Positions 15,832 through 25,200 of a stretch of DNA of 38,624 nt are shown piece by piece. Position 1 is the stretch's first letter. Each line of letters opens with the position of its first letter. A program made the position numbers and the translations under genes. This DNA is from an uncultured Lachnospiraceae bacterium (GTDB lineage Bacteria > Bacillota > Clostridia > Lachnospirales > Lachnospiraceae), in NCBI GenBank assembly GCA_910586405.1, contig CAJUII010000003.1:21569-60192 (forward strand), read 5' to 3'. The notes beneath the pieces are model-generated. The model had not been told where the DNA came from. It searched no databases and was given only the letters and a program-made list of their open reading frames with translations.

Positions 15832-15904
15832 GCTGCTATAGCACAGTCGGTAGTGCGCAACATTGGTAGTGTTGAGGTCACCGGTTCGATTCCGGTTAGC
15901 AGCT
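15832..15904 (+). tRNA. tRNA-Thr (anticodon GGT)
   Basis: A full cloverleaf can be drawn: acceptor GCTGCTA/TAGCAGC, D stem GCAC/GTGC with loop AGTCGGTA, anticodon stem CAACA/TGTTG with loop TTGGTAG, a 5-base variable loop, T stem ACCGG/CCGGT with loop TTCGATT, and discriminator T. All stems are perfect. The 3' CCA is not encoded, because a T-run follows directly and probably ends the transcript. Position 38 is G where A is usual. Confidence 0.93.
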
Positions 15905-16040
15905 TTTTTTGATGCTCAAAACAAATTCATTCGTTTATTTAGTTTTTATGATTTAAACACATTTTTGACACATTTATTGGGTATAGTAATAGTCAGATAG
16001 TTGAAACACTCACTATCTCCCCCTCATAAGAAAATATACG

Positions 16041-16069
16041 ATAAGAGCCAGGTTTGTCCTGGCTCTTAT
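16041..16069. repeat. Perfect 12-bp hairpin
   Basis: ATAAGAGCCAGG (16041-16052) and CCTGGCTCTTAT (16058-16069) pair perfectly around TTTGT. No clear T-run follows on either strand, so it is a weak candidate for an intrinsic terminator. An RNA-stability element or a protein site is also possible. Confidence 0.6.
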
Positions 16070-16125
16070 TGTGTATGTGAAACATATCTCCATCGATGTT
16101 GGCTTGACACATATCACAATATTTA

Positions 16126-16154
16126 TTGACCAAAAACTAGGAATCGCGTATAAT
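16126..16154 (+). promoter_or_regulatory. Promoter of the hybrid kinase operon
   Basis: TTGACC (16126-16131) and TATAAT (16149-16154) are spaced by 17 bases. The predicted leader is about 65 bases and contains an imperfect hairpin. Confidence 0.8.
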
Positions 16155-16226
16155 ATCTTACAATGATACTTTTGGTTCTTAGGAACTGTTTCACAGGTCC
16201 TAGTTGTTGCAGGTCGGAGAGAACAT

Positions 16227-18818
16227 ATGAAAAAAAGACAGTTCAAAAGCAAAATAGATGGGAGTGGTTCGCTGCTGCTTTCTATTATTGTGGTATTTAG
16301 TATCTTAGGGGCAGTTGTTTTTTCTGTCGCGCGCAAGATTTCTGTGGAGATGTCGGCGTCCGCTATTCAAAATCTCAGTGAAAGTCTGGATTTGATTGAG
16401 AGCACGATCGAGGCCATTTTGAATAAAGAAGCAGAATTTCAGCAGGTGTTGGCACAGGATATCGCACAGATGACAGATCAGGAGGGCTATATCTGTACGT
16501 ATCAGAAAAACGATACGATGGTAAAAGTATCTCTGATACGGGAGGGCAAGGCAGAGGGGATTTCCAATACCGGCGAACCATTTTCGGAGGCAGGTCTAGA
16601 CTTTTCTGCTGGTAGATTGATAAATGGAGTGGCGGTTTCTGAATCCTATATGAATTATATGGGAACGTGGGCATATACAATGAAATGTCCTGTCATGAGG
16701 GATGGGAAGACGATTGCATCGCTCTATGTGGAATATGTTTATGATTCGCTTGATAAATCGCTGCCAAGTGGATTTTACAACAAGAGGGCTATGCTGTATA
16801 TTATGGATGCAGAAAGTGAACGCATGGTGCTGAAACCGAAAGGGATGGGGGAGCGAAGTGCAGGGCATCTCAACTTAGAGGATTTTTTCAGGGCAAACGA
16901 CATTTTGGACAAAGAGCTTCGCGGAGTAGTCCTTGAGAGTGTCAGGGATGGCAAAAATATTATGTTTAATCACAATATTCGTGGAAAACGTTCGCTGATC
17001 TATATGTGGTCAGTCAACGACGGGTCGCTGTATCTGATAGGTTATGTGCCAATCAATGCCATCCAGCAGGAAGGAAAGTCAGTAAATCAGAATATATTAA
17101 TCGTTGTCGGGGTGATGCTCGTTGCATTCTTCATTTGCTGTCTTCTGTATTATTTAAATCAGCGTCAACAGATTAAAATCAGAAAAGAGCGCGAGAAGGA
17201 GCGGGAGATACACAACAAGCAACTTGCGGAGGCATTGCAGGCAGCACAGATTGCAAGCAATTCCAAGACGACGTTTCTCTCTAATATGTCGCATGATATC
17301 CGAACGCCGATGAATGCTGTGATTGGTTTTACGACGCTGCTTGCAAAGGATGCTGAGAATCCAGAGAAGGTAAGGGAGTATACCAAGAAGATCATGGCTT
17401 CTGGACAGCATCTGCTGAGCCTGATCAACGATATATTAGATGTCTCTAAGATAGAGAGCGGAAAAGTCGTGTTGACAGTGGAGGAATTTACATTAAATGA
17501 TCTGGTATCCTCCGTGGATGCAATCATTCGTCCGATGGCAGCGGCAAGAGATCAGAAGTTTCATGTCGAGGTGAAGGGCGTGAAACATGAATATTTGATG
17601 GGGGATGAGACCAGAATCAACCAGATCTTGATCAATTTGCTCTCCAACGCTGTAAAGTATACACAGGAAGGCGGGAATATATGGTTTCGCATGATTGGCA
17701 TGAAACAGCACTCACCGCAGTTTGAACATATCCGAATCGAGGTGCAGGATGATGGATATGGAATGACGCCGGAGTACTTAAAAATTATATTTGATGCCTT
17801 TACGAGAGCGGAGAACAGTACCACGAACAAAGTACAGGGTACAGGGTTAGGCATGGCGATTACAAAAAATATCGTCGAGCTGATGGGAGGAAGTATTGAT
17901 GTTTCGAGTGAGGTGAACAAGGGAACACTGTTTCGCGTAGAATTAGAATTAAGGATACCAGAGCGTCAGTCGAACAAGCGGTTCTGGGAAGAGAATGGGA
18001 TCTCTAGGATTCTGGCGGTGGATAATGATGAAGTGATCTGCGAGAATATTCATATGCTCATGATCGATACCGGCGTTGTCGCCGATATGGTTTCAAGTGC
18101 AGGGCAGGCAATACAGAGACTGTGTGAAATCGCTTCGATTGAGGACGTTTATCAGTTGCTTTTGATAGACTGGAATATTGTGGATGCAGAAGGGATCGGG
18201 AAAATAAAAGATATTCGCGAGCGTGTGCCGGAGAGTATACCAATTCTGCTGCTTGCCGACTGCGACACGGTGGGGATCGAGGAGGCGCTTTTTATGAAAA
18301 ATATAAAAGTGCTGACAAAACCGTTTTTCGTAAGTGCGTTTCAGGAAAAAATACTGGAACTTAGAACAGAACATAATGAAGATCAACCAGAGACAGCCGC
18401 AGATCGTTGCAGTCTGAAGGGACTGCATTTCCTCGCAGCAGAGGACAATGAGATCAATTCTGAAATTTTGCGGGAGATCTTGTTGATGGAGGGGGCGGAC
18501 TGTGAGATTGTCGAGAATGGGCAGTTGGCAGTGGAGCGATTCACAAATGCTGCGATGAAAGAGTTTGATGCGATCTTGATGGATGTTCAGATGCCAGTCA
18601 TGAATGGATATGACGCGACGAGGGCGATTCGGGCGTTAGACCGAATGGACGCTAGGGATATCCCAATTATCGCTATGACGGCAAATGCCTTTGCGGAGGA
18701 CGAGAAGGAGGCGTTGGCAGCCGGAATGAATGTTCATCTGGCGAAGCCAATTGATGTGGAGCTTTTAAAGAAAGTTATATATCAATATGTGTTCAGAAAG
18801 GAAGGAACGAATGCATGA
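16227..18818 (+). CDS. Hybrid sensor histidine kinase with two receiver domains
   Basis: This 863-residue kinase has an N-terminal helix (about 14-36), an extracellular sensor of roughly 250 residues probably of Cache type, and a second helix (290-310). A short coiled segment leads to HisKA with phospho-acceptor His356 (FLSNMSHDIRTPMN), then HATPase_c with N-box Asn474 (ILINLLSNAVKYT), DDGYGM (508-513) and GTGLGMAI (538-545). Two receivers follow. The first (about 594-710) is divergent, with Asp648 and a conserved LTKPF. The second (about 732-855) is canonical, with Asp786 in LMDVQMP. No HPt domain is attached, so phosphotransfer would need a separate HPt protein, or the receivers may be regulatory. 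It overlaps the following binding-protein gene by four bases, suggesting that the lipoprotein feeds signal to this kinase. Confidence 0.95.
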   Translation: MKKRQFKSKIDGSGSLLLSIIVVFSILGAVVFSVARKISVEMSASAIQNLSESLDLIESTIEAILNKEAEFQQVLAQDIAQMTDQEGYICTYQKNDTMVKVSLIREGKAEGISNTGEPFSEAGLDFSAGRLINGVAVSESYMNYMGTWAYTMKCPVMRDGKTIASLYVEYVYDSLDKSLPSGFYNKRAMLYIMDAESERMVLKPKGMGERSAGHLNLEDFFRANDILDKELRGVVLESVRDGKNIMFNHNIRGKRSLIYMWSVNDGSLYLIGYVPINAIQQEGKSVNQNILIVVGVMLVAFFICCLLYYLNQRQQIKIRKEREKEREIHNKQLAEALQAAQIASNSKTTFLSNMSHDIRTPMNAVIGFTTLLAKDAENPEKVREYTKKIMASGQHLLSLINDILDVSKIESGKVVLTVEEFTLNDLVSSVDAIIRPMAAARDQKFHVEVKGVKHEYLMGDETRINQILINLLSNAVKYTQEGGNIWFRMIGMKQHSPQFEHIRIEVQDDGYGMTPEYLKIIFDAFTRAENSTTNKVQGTGLGMAITKNIVELMGGSIDVSSEVNKGTLFRVELELRIPERQSNKRFWEENGISRILAVDNDEVICENIHMLMIDTGVVADMVSSAGQAIQRLCEIASIEDVYQLLLIDWNIVDAEGIGKIKDIRERVPESIPILLLADCDTVGIEEALFMKNIKVLTKPFFVSAFQEKILELRTEHNEDQPETAADRCSLKGLHFLAAEDNEINSEILREILLMEGADCEIVENGQLAVERFTNAAMKEFDAILMDVQMPVMNGYDATRAIRALDRMDARDIPIIAMTANAFAEDEKEALAAGMNVHLAKPIDVELLKKVIYQYVFRKEGTNA

Positions 18819-20107
18819 AAAAGATAACGATGTGTTGTCTGGCAGGCATCACAGTGCTGGCGTTGGCAGCCTGTGGGAGTGCACTGCCGAATGACCGTGT
18901 GATCACTTTTGAGAAGGAAAGCGAGAGAGTTGTGACGCTGTTTAGCCCGATGGAGAAAACACTGCCAGACGTTGACAATGTGGCGAGAAGCGCATCGGAA
19001 AAAACAGTTATCATGGCAGAGGAAAAACTTGGAGTGGCAGTGGATTATATCACATACACAGCAGAAGATTATCAGGATAAAACTTATGATGATATAGCGT
19101 TAGACAGGGCGCGCAATGATATGGATGATCTGTACCTGCTCAATCCAGATGTCATTCAGAAACTGGCGGAGGAGAACAAGCTGATGGACTTATCAGATCT
19201 TGAGAATGCGAAGAACCTGCGAGATGTGGTGAAGTCCGCAAATGAGATGGATGGCAAGCTGGTGGCCATTCCACAGGAAGTGGTCGCATATGGTTTGTTT
19301 GTCAATAAGGACTTGTTTGATCAGTATCATCTGGAGCTGCCGGATACGCCGGAAGACTTCTTGGAGTGCTGTAGAGTGTTCAAAGAGAATGGCATAGAGA
19401 CGCCCGTCGGCGCAAACCGTTGGTGGCTGGAGACTTTTGTTCTCGCGCTGGCGTATGCTGACCTGTATAACGGTGGGAATACCGAAGCGGAGATTGCTGC
19501 GCTCAACAGCGGTGAAGCAAAATATAGTGACTACATGCGGCCGGGCTTTGAGTTTTTGCAGGAAATGATCGACAGAGGATATATTGATGCAAAAAAGGCA
19601 TATATGAGCGAGGCAATTGAGGGGGAAGGAGCAGATTTTTTGGCAGGAAAGACACCGATCGTCATGGCGTATTGGAGTGCTGCTAACTCAGAGACTGCAT
19701 ACGGGAACCCGGATTTTAATATGCTGGTCATCGGTTTTCCGAGCAGTCGGGGACAAATGCCGGTTATGTCGATGACAGGAATCGCTGTAGGAATCAATGC
19801 CAAACATGCTGAAGATGCGATGAACACGCTGAATGTCATGGTGTCTGATGAGGCTCTTCGGGTATATGCAGAGACCAACAAGGTTATCTCACCTTCCAAG
19901 AATGTGTCTGTGGATTGTATTCCGGCATTAAAGCCGCTGAATGACAGAATTAACGAAAATGTATTTGTTCTTGGTTCTAATGCGGGAATGAAGCTGGAAC
20001 AGTGGGGAAATACTTGTATCATTGTGCGGAAATTATTAAATGGCGCCACTGTAGATGAGTGCATGGCGGAGTTTGATAAACTTCAGGAGGAATCACGAAA
20101 GAAGTAG
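18815..20107 (+). CDS. Extracellular solute-binding lipoprotein coupled to the sensor kinase
   Basis: The 430-residue protein has a lipoprotein signal with lipobox LAAC and lipidated Cys20. A family-1-type periplasmic binding fold follows, including the hinge-like block GKLVAIPQEVVAYGLFVNKDLF and the C-terminal GINAKHAEDAMNTLNVMVSDEAL. Such folds bind sugars or oligosaccharides for ABC import, but no permease or ATPase gene is near. Its ATG overlaps the kinase stop (ATGA), so the two are made together. The simplest reading is a ligand-capturing partner that presents sugar to the kinase sensor domain. It might instead serve a transporter encoded elsewhere. Confidence 0.9.
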   Translation: MKKITMCCLAGITVLALAACGSALPNDRVITFEKESERVVTLFSPMEKTLPDVDNVARSASEKTVIMAEEKLGVAVDYITYTAEDYQDKTYDDIALDRARNDMDDLYLLNPDVIQKLAEENKLMDLSDLENAKNLRDVVKSANEMDGKLVAIPQEVVAYGLFVNKDLFDQYHLELPDTPEDFLECCRVFKENGIETPVGANRWWLETFVLALAYADLYNGGNTEAEIAALNSGEAKYSDYMRPGFEFLQEMIDRGYIDAKKAYMSEAIEGEGADFLAGKTPIVMAYWSAANSETAYGNPDFNMLVIGFPSSRGQMPVMSMTGIAVGINAKHAEDAMNTLNVMVSDEALRVYAETNKVISPSKNVSVDCIPALKPLNDRINENVFVLGSNAGMKLEQWGNTCIIVRKLLNGATVDECMAEFDKLQEESRKK

Positions 20108-20130
20108 ATGTGAGAAAAAGGCATAAAAAA

Positions 20131-20201
20131 AGCAGGATACGGGAGTCGAACCCGCCTCCTCGGCTTGGGAAGCCGATGTACTACCGATGTACTAATCCTG
20201 C
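20131..20201 (-). tRNA. tRNA-Gly (anticodon CCC)
   Basis: On the minus strand a complete cloverleaf is seen: acceptor GCAGGAT/ATCCTGC, D stem GTAC/GTAC with loop ATCGGTA, anticodon stem TCGGC/GCCGA with loop TTCCCAA, T stem GCGGG/CCCGT with loop TTCGACT, and discriminator T. Length is 71. CCA is not encoded. A T-run (20130-20124) follows and probably terminates it. Confidence 0.93.
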
Positions 20202-20212
20202 AAAGCAAATTT

Positions 20213-20242
20213 AGTATACCATGAAAGCCAGGCAAATTGCAA
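20213..20242 (-). promoter_or_regulatory. Promoter of tRNA-Gly
   Basis: On the minus strand TTGCAA (20242-20237) and TATACT (20218-20213) are spaced by 18 bases. The -10 element is 11 bases before the mature 5' end. Confidence 0.6.
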
Positions 20243-20432
20243 CCCTTAAACGGAAAAAAATAAAAAATTTCTGGCCTTAAAAGTGGGTGTAAAGTATGAT
20301 TACAAGTAATAACAATATTGTTACAAAAAATAAATCAATATTATAATATTTATTAGTGAATATGTCAACTGTACTTTTTTTCCATTTCGGTCTATACTAT
20401 AATAGTATATCAGTATAAAGGATGTGACGGAA

Positions 20433-20693
20433 ATGGCAGAAAAAAATCAGGGGCGGGAAGTCGCTTTTGCAGAAACTTATGATGAGAAAGTAAAGAAAAC
20501 CATTGAAAAAGCCTTTTTAAATCAGGGTGTTTCGTATCTGATCAAAGTTGATAAAGTGAGGGAGATGAAGAAAGGGCATTTTGAGTGCAGAATGAAATAT
20601 TCCTTCTATATTAACAGATTTCAGACGGAGGAAGCAAAGGCTGCCATGACGACGCAGAATCTGGACGAGAAGAGTGTTAATTACCTGATATAG
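20433..20693 (+). CDS. Small hypothetical protein, 86 aa
   Basis: The product is not recognised. It is soluble, charged and mixed helix/strand (EVAFAETYDEKVKKTIEKAFLNQG, then VSYLIKVDKVREMKKGHFECRMKYSFYINRF). The frame extends to a GTG at 20424, but AAAGGA at 20417-20422 is ten bases before the ATG at 20433 and only one base before the GTG, so the ATG is preferred. A weak hairpin with six T residues (20712-20733) follows, so the gene is probably transcribed alone. The -10 region TATACTATAAT lies just upstream, but the -35 is unclear. Confidence 0.75.
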   Translation: MAEKNQGREVAFAETYDEKVKKTIEKAFLNQGVSYLIKVDKVREMKKGHFECRMKYSFYINRFQTEEAKAAMTTQNLDEKSVNYLI

Positions 20694-20711
20694 TACATAG
20701 GAGAGAAGTAT

Positions 20712-20733
20712 CACCCCAGTGTGGTGCTTTTTT
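20712..20733 (+). terminator. Probable terminator of the 86-aa gene
   Basis: CACCCC and GTGGTG pair with one mismatch around AGT and are followed by CTTTTTT. The stem is short, so efficiency is uncertain. Confidence 0.5.
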
Positions 20734-20783
20734 ACTGTATTTTTGTAATGTAGTATTTAGCAAATCAAAAGGAGATGGAGACT

Positions 20784-21011
20784 ATGATGGACTTTACAGC
20801 AATTATGAAATTTAAAGGAGCATGGGATACCTTTACCAAAAATCATCCGAAGTTTGTACCGTTTATGCAGGCAGTGGGGCAGGATGCAATCGCAGATGGG
20901 ACGATCATCGAGGTCAAGGTAACAAGTCCAGAAGGGAAAGCGTACAACACAAACATGAAGATTACCCAAAGTGACTTAGACTTGTTTGCGCAGTTTAAAG
21001 GTATGATGTAA
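20784..21011 (+). CDS. Small hypothetical protein, 75 aa
   Basis: The product is not recognised by name. It reads like a small globular domain: helical MKFKGAWDTFTKNHPKFVPFMQAVG, then a strand-rich TIIEVKVTSPEGKAYNTNMKITQSDLDLFAQFKGM. AAAAGGAG at 20767-20774 lies nine bases before the ATG at 20784. The ATG at 20775 touches the ribosome site and is unlikely. It sits between the 86-aa gene and carA but has its own ribosome site, and carA has its own promoter. Confidence 0.8.
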   Translation: MMDFTAIMKFKGAWDTFTKNHPKFVPFMQAVGQDAIADGTIIEVKVTSPEGKAYNTNMKITQSDLDLFAQFKGMM

Positions 21012-21020
21012 AAGAAATTG

Positions 21021-21049
21021 TTGAATGCCATAATTTCTTATGATATAAT
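21021..21049 (+). promoter_or_regulatory. Promoter of the carAB operon
   Basis: TTGAAT (21021-21026) and TATAAT (21044-21049) are spaced by 17 bases. The leader is only about 30 bases, which leaves no room for a PyrR-type attenuator or a riboswitch. Confidence 0.75.
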
Positions 21050-21084
21050 AAACCGATTATGACAAAGAAAGCACAGGTGATAAG

Positions 21085-22287
21085 ATGAAGGCGTTTTTAA
21101 TTTTGGAGGATGGCACCGTATTTGAGGGGATTCAGATCGGCGCCGACAGGGAAGTAGTCAGCGAAATCGTTTTTAATACCTCTATGGCAGGATATCTTGA
21201 AGTGCTCACTGACCCGTCCTACGCAGGGCAGGCAGTGTGCATGACATATCCATTGATCGGAAACTATGGCGTCTGCAAAGATGACATGGAGTCTAAGAAA
21301 CCTTGGCCCGACGGATTCATTGTTCGGGAATTATCTAGGAATTTCAGCAATTTCAGAGCAGATTTTTCCATTCAGCAGTTTTTAGAAGAGAATAACGTAC
21401 CAGGTATTGCGGGCATTGACACCAGAGCACTCACGAAGCTTTTGCGGGAAAAAGGCACGATGAACGGTATGATCACAACAGATGCGCACTACAAACTCGA
21501 TGAGGTGCTTCCTAAATTAAAAGCCTACACAACAGGCAAAGTGGTTGAGAAAGTTACCTGTAAAGAGAAGTATGAGATAAAAGGTTCCAGCGATCTTTCC
21601 GAAAACGGTGCGATTTCCGGGCGTGCAAGATTTGTGCCGACAGATTATGAAGCCGGAAAAAGGGAGAGAAAGCCGTCGCTTGTCAAAGCACTCAATGGCG
21701 CTGGCATGCAGGTTGCGCTCCTTGATTTTGGCATGAAGGATAATATCGCTTACTCTCTTAAAATAAGAGGCTGCAATGTCTCTGTCTACCCGGCGACAAC
21801 ACCTGCATCGGAGATCATCACAGCGAATCCTGATGGTATCATGCTTTCGAATGGACCAGGCGATCCCAAAGAGTGTGCTGCGATCATTGAGGAGATCAAG
21901 AAGCTATACAATACAGAGATTCCGATTTTTGCAATCTGTCTGGGGCATCAGTTAATGGCGCTGGCTACAGGGGCAGATACGTACAAAATGAAGTACGGAC
22001 ACAGAGGCGGCAACCATCCGGTCAAGGATCTCGCGACAGGCAGAGTGTACATCTCCTCACAGAATCACGGTTATGTGGTGGATATGGACAGGCTGGACCC
22101 TGGCGTGGCTACACCGGCGTTTGTCAATGTCAATGATGGGACAAATGAGGGGCTGAATTACACCGGAAAAAATATTTTCACCGTTCAGTTCCACCCGGAA
22201 GCGTGTTGTGGCCCGCAGGACTCCGGTTTTTTGTTTGACCGGTTTATAGATATGATGAAGGATGCGAAAGCGGAGGTGACAAGATAA
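21085..22287 (+). CDS. carA: Carbamoyl-phosphate synthase small (glutaminase) subunit
   Basis: The 400-residue protein has the CarA N-terminal domain (LILEDGTVFEGIQIGADREVVSEIVFNTSMAGY) and a class I glutamine amidotransferase domain. The nucleophile Cys is in FAICLGHQL and the catalytic His and Glu are in VQFHPEA. It releases ammonia from glutamine for carbamoyl phosphate synthesis, feeding pyrimidine and arginine pathways. It is about 20-40 residues longer than many CarA proteins because of an inserted segment near residues 170-195 (SSDLSENGAISGRARFVPTD). The stop overlaps the carB start by one base (TAATG). AGGTGA precedes the ATG. Confidence 0.97.
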   Translation: MKAFLILEDGTVFEGIQIGADREVVSEIVFNTSMAGYLEVLTDPSYAGQAVCMTYPLIGNYGVCKDDMESKKPWPDGFIVRELSRNFSNFRADFSIQQFLEENNVPGIAGIDTRALTKLLREKGTMNGMITTDAHYKLDEVLPKLKAYTTGKVVEKVTCKEKYEIKGSSDLSENGAISGRARFVPTDYEAGKRERKPSLVKALNGAGMQVALLDFGMKDNIAYSLKIRGCNVSVYPATTPASEIITANPDGIMLSNGPGDPKECAAIIEEIKKLYNTEIPIFAICLGHQLMALATGADTYKMKYGHRGGNHPVKDLATGRVYISSQNHGYVVDMDRLDPGVATPAFVNVNDGTNEGLNYTGKNIFTVQFHPEACCGPQDSGFLFDRFIDMMKDAKAEVTR

Positions 22288-25200
22288 TGCCGAAGAATCC
22301 AAATGTGAAAAAAGTAATGGTGATTGGCTCAGGACCGATAGTCATCGGACAGGCAGCTGAGTTTGACTATGCAGGTACGCAGGCGTGCCGTTCGCTCAAA
22401 GAGGAGGGAATCGAGGTTGTGCTCGTAAACTCCAATCCGGCAACCATCATGACAGACAGGGACATCGCGGACAAAGTCTATATCGAACCTTTGACGACAA
22501 AGGTTTTAGAGCAGATTATCGAGAAGGAACAGCCAGATTCGATCCTGCCGACGTTGGGAGGACAGGCAGGGTTAAACTTAGGTATGGAGCTCGAGGAGAG
22601 CGGATTTTTGGCTTCGCACAATGTGAGACTGCTCGGCACGACGGCTGCCACCATCCGAAAAGCGGAGGACAGGCAGGAATTTAAAGATACGATGGAGAGG
22701 ATTGGCGAACCCTGTGCGGCATCCCTAGTCGTGGAGAATGTAGAGGATGGTGTGGCGTTCACCAATACAATTGGCTATCCAGTAGTGCTTCGCCCTGCGT
22801 ATACACTCGGCGGCAGCGGCGGCGGTATCGCGCACAATCAGCTTGAATTGGAAGAAATCCTTGAAAACGGTCTGAGGCTTTCCCGCGTGGGACAGGTATT
22901 GGTTGAGCGCTGTATTGCCGGCTGGAAGGAGATCGAGTACGAAGTGATGCGCGACGGTGCCGGAAACTGCATTACGGTATGTAATATGGAGAATATTGAT
23001 CCCGTCGGTGTTCACACCGGTGACAGTATTGTGGTAGCACCCTCACAGACGTTGAGTGACAAGGAGTATCAGATGCTGCGCACCTCGGCGCTCAATATCA
23101 TATCCGAATTAAACATCACAGGCGGTTGCAATGTGCAGTTTGCACTTCATCCGACGAGTTTTGAGTACTGTGTGATCGAGGTGAATCCCCGTGTGAGCCG
23201 TTCCTCTGCGCTTGCCTCCAAAGCGACGGGGTATCCGATCGCCAAGGTTGCGGCAAAGATCGCACTCGGCTACACACTCGATGAGATCAAAAATGCCATT
23301 ACAGGCAAGACGTATGCCAGTTTTGAGCCGACACTCGACTACTGTGTTGTCAAGATGCCAAGACTTCCATTTGACAAGTTTCTTACCGCGAAAAGAACGC
23401 TTACGACACAGATGAAAGCGACAGGCGAAGTCATGAGCATCTGCACCAACTTTGAGGGGGCGCTCATGAAAGCAATCCGCTCGCTCGAACAGCATGTGGA
23501 TAGTCTTAGAAGCTATGACTTTTCAGCGCTTGATTCGGAAGCATTATTGCGGCGGATGCAGAAGGTCGATGATCAGCGGATCTATGTCATCGCTGAAGCC
23601 CTCAGAAAAGGGATTGATTACAATACGATCTATGAGATCACGAAAATTGACAGATGGTTTATTGACAAAATTGCCATTTTGGTGGAGATGGAACATGCGC
23701 TGGAGACGCAGCCTCTTTCGCTGGAGCTGTTAAAAGAAGCGAAGCGGCTGGAGTTTCCTGACAGCGTGATCGCACGGCTTGCCGGTATGGAGGAGTCGGC
23801 GGTGAAACAGATGCGCGATGCAAACCATGTGACAGCTTCATTTAAGATGGTTGATACCTGTGCAGCAGAGTTTGAGGCGAGTACGCCGTACTATTATTCC
23901 TGCTATGATGGTGTCAATGAGGCAGTGGAGACAAATCCGCCTAAAAAGGTGCTGGTGCTTGGCTCAGGACCAATTCGCATCGGGCAGGGAATTGAGTTTG
24001 ACTACTGTTCTGTCCACGCGACATGGGCATTTTCAAAAGCGGGATATGAGACAATCATTGTCAATAATAATCCTGAGACAGTCAGCACGGATTTTGATAT
24101 TGCCGACAAGCTCTATTTTGAGCCGCTGACGCCGGAGGACGTGGAGAACATTGTCAACATCGAGAAGCCGGACGGCGCAGTGGTGCAGTTTGGCGGCCAG
24201 ACGGCAATCAAGCTCACAGAGAGTCTGATGAAGATGGGCGTGCCAATTCTGGGAACAAAGGCGGAGGACGTGGACGCCGCAGAGGACAGAGAACTTTTTG
24301 ACAAGATTCTGGAGGAGACGCAGATTCCGCGCGCGGCAGGCGGTACAGTCTACACGGCAGAGGAGGCAAAAGAGGTTGCAAACCGTCTGGGTTATCCAGT
24401 GCTTGTCAGACCTTCGTATGTGCTTGGCGGTCAGGGAATGCAGATTGCGATTTCTGATGAGGAGATCGAGGAGTTTATGGAAATCATCAACCGCATCGCG
24501 CAGGATCATCCGATTCTCGTAGACAAGTACTTGCAGGGCAAAGAACTTGAGGTTGATGCGGTGTGTGACGGCACAGACATCTTGATTCCGGGAATTATGG
24601 AGCACATAGAAAGAACAGGTGTTCATTCCGGCGACTCGATTTCTGTCTATCCAGCACACACGATTACGCCTCAGGTAAAAGAGACGATCGCGGAATACAC
24701 CAGACGGCTGGCAAAAGCGCTGCATGTGAAGGGATTGATTAACATTCAGTTTATTGCAGTCGGTGAGAAAGTGTTTGTGATCGAGGTCAATCCCCGCTCC
24801 TCGAGAACAGTTCCATATATCAGCAAAGTGACAGGCATTCCGATTGTGGACCTTGCGACGGAGGTGATTATCGGCAAGACTATCCGCGAACTGGGTTATG
24901 AGCCCGGCTTACAGAGAGAAGCGGAGTATGTGGCAGTGAAGATGCCGGTATTTTCCTTTGAAAAAATAAGAGGGGCGGAAATCAGCCTTGGGCCGGAGAT
25001 GAAATCCACAGGCGAGTGTCTCGGCATTGCCAAAACCTTTAACGAGGCATTGTATAAGGCATTTTTGGGCGCGGGAATCGACTTGCCCAAACATAAGCGT
25101 ATGATTATTACGGTGAAGGATGCGGACAAGGGAGAGGCAATCGAGATTGGAAGACGTTTTTCCAAGCTTGGATACACGATCTATGCGACGCGCAGCACGG

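Larger units (their letters stand above)
15905..16226. other. Intergenic region between tRNA-Thr and the hybrid kinase
   Basis: The 320-base stretch has no convincing gene. It holds a perfect 12-bp hairpin at 16041-16069, the kinase promoter at 16126-16154, and a smaller leader hairpin at about 16180-16202 (TAGGAACTG paired imperfectly with CAGGTCCTA). The leader hairpin precedes the GGAGAG ribosome site. Confidence 0.6.

Noticed and set aside
21050..21084. PyrR attenuator or other riboswitch before carA
   Set aside because: The leader is about 30 bases, with no hairpin and no PyrR-binding motif.
24033..24725. 230-codon minus-strand frame inside carB
   Set aside because: It lies wholly opposite conserved CarB coding sequence and encodes a Cys/His/Arg/Leu-rich product without a recognisable fold.
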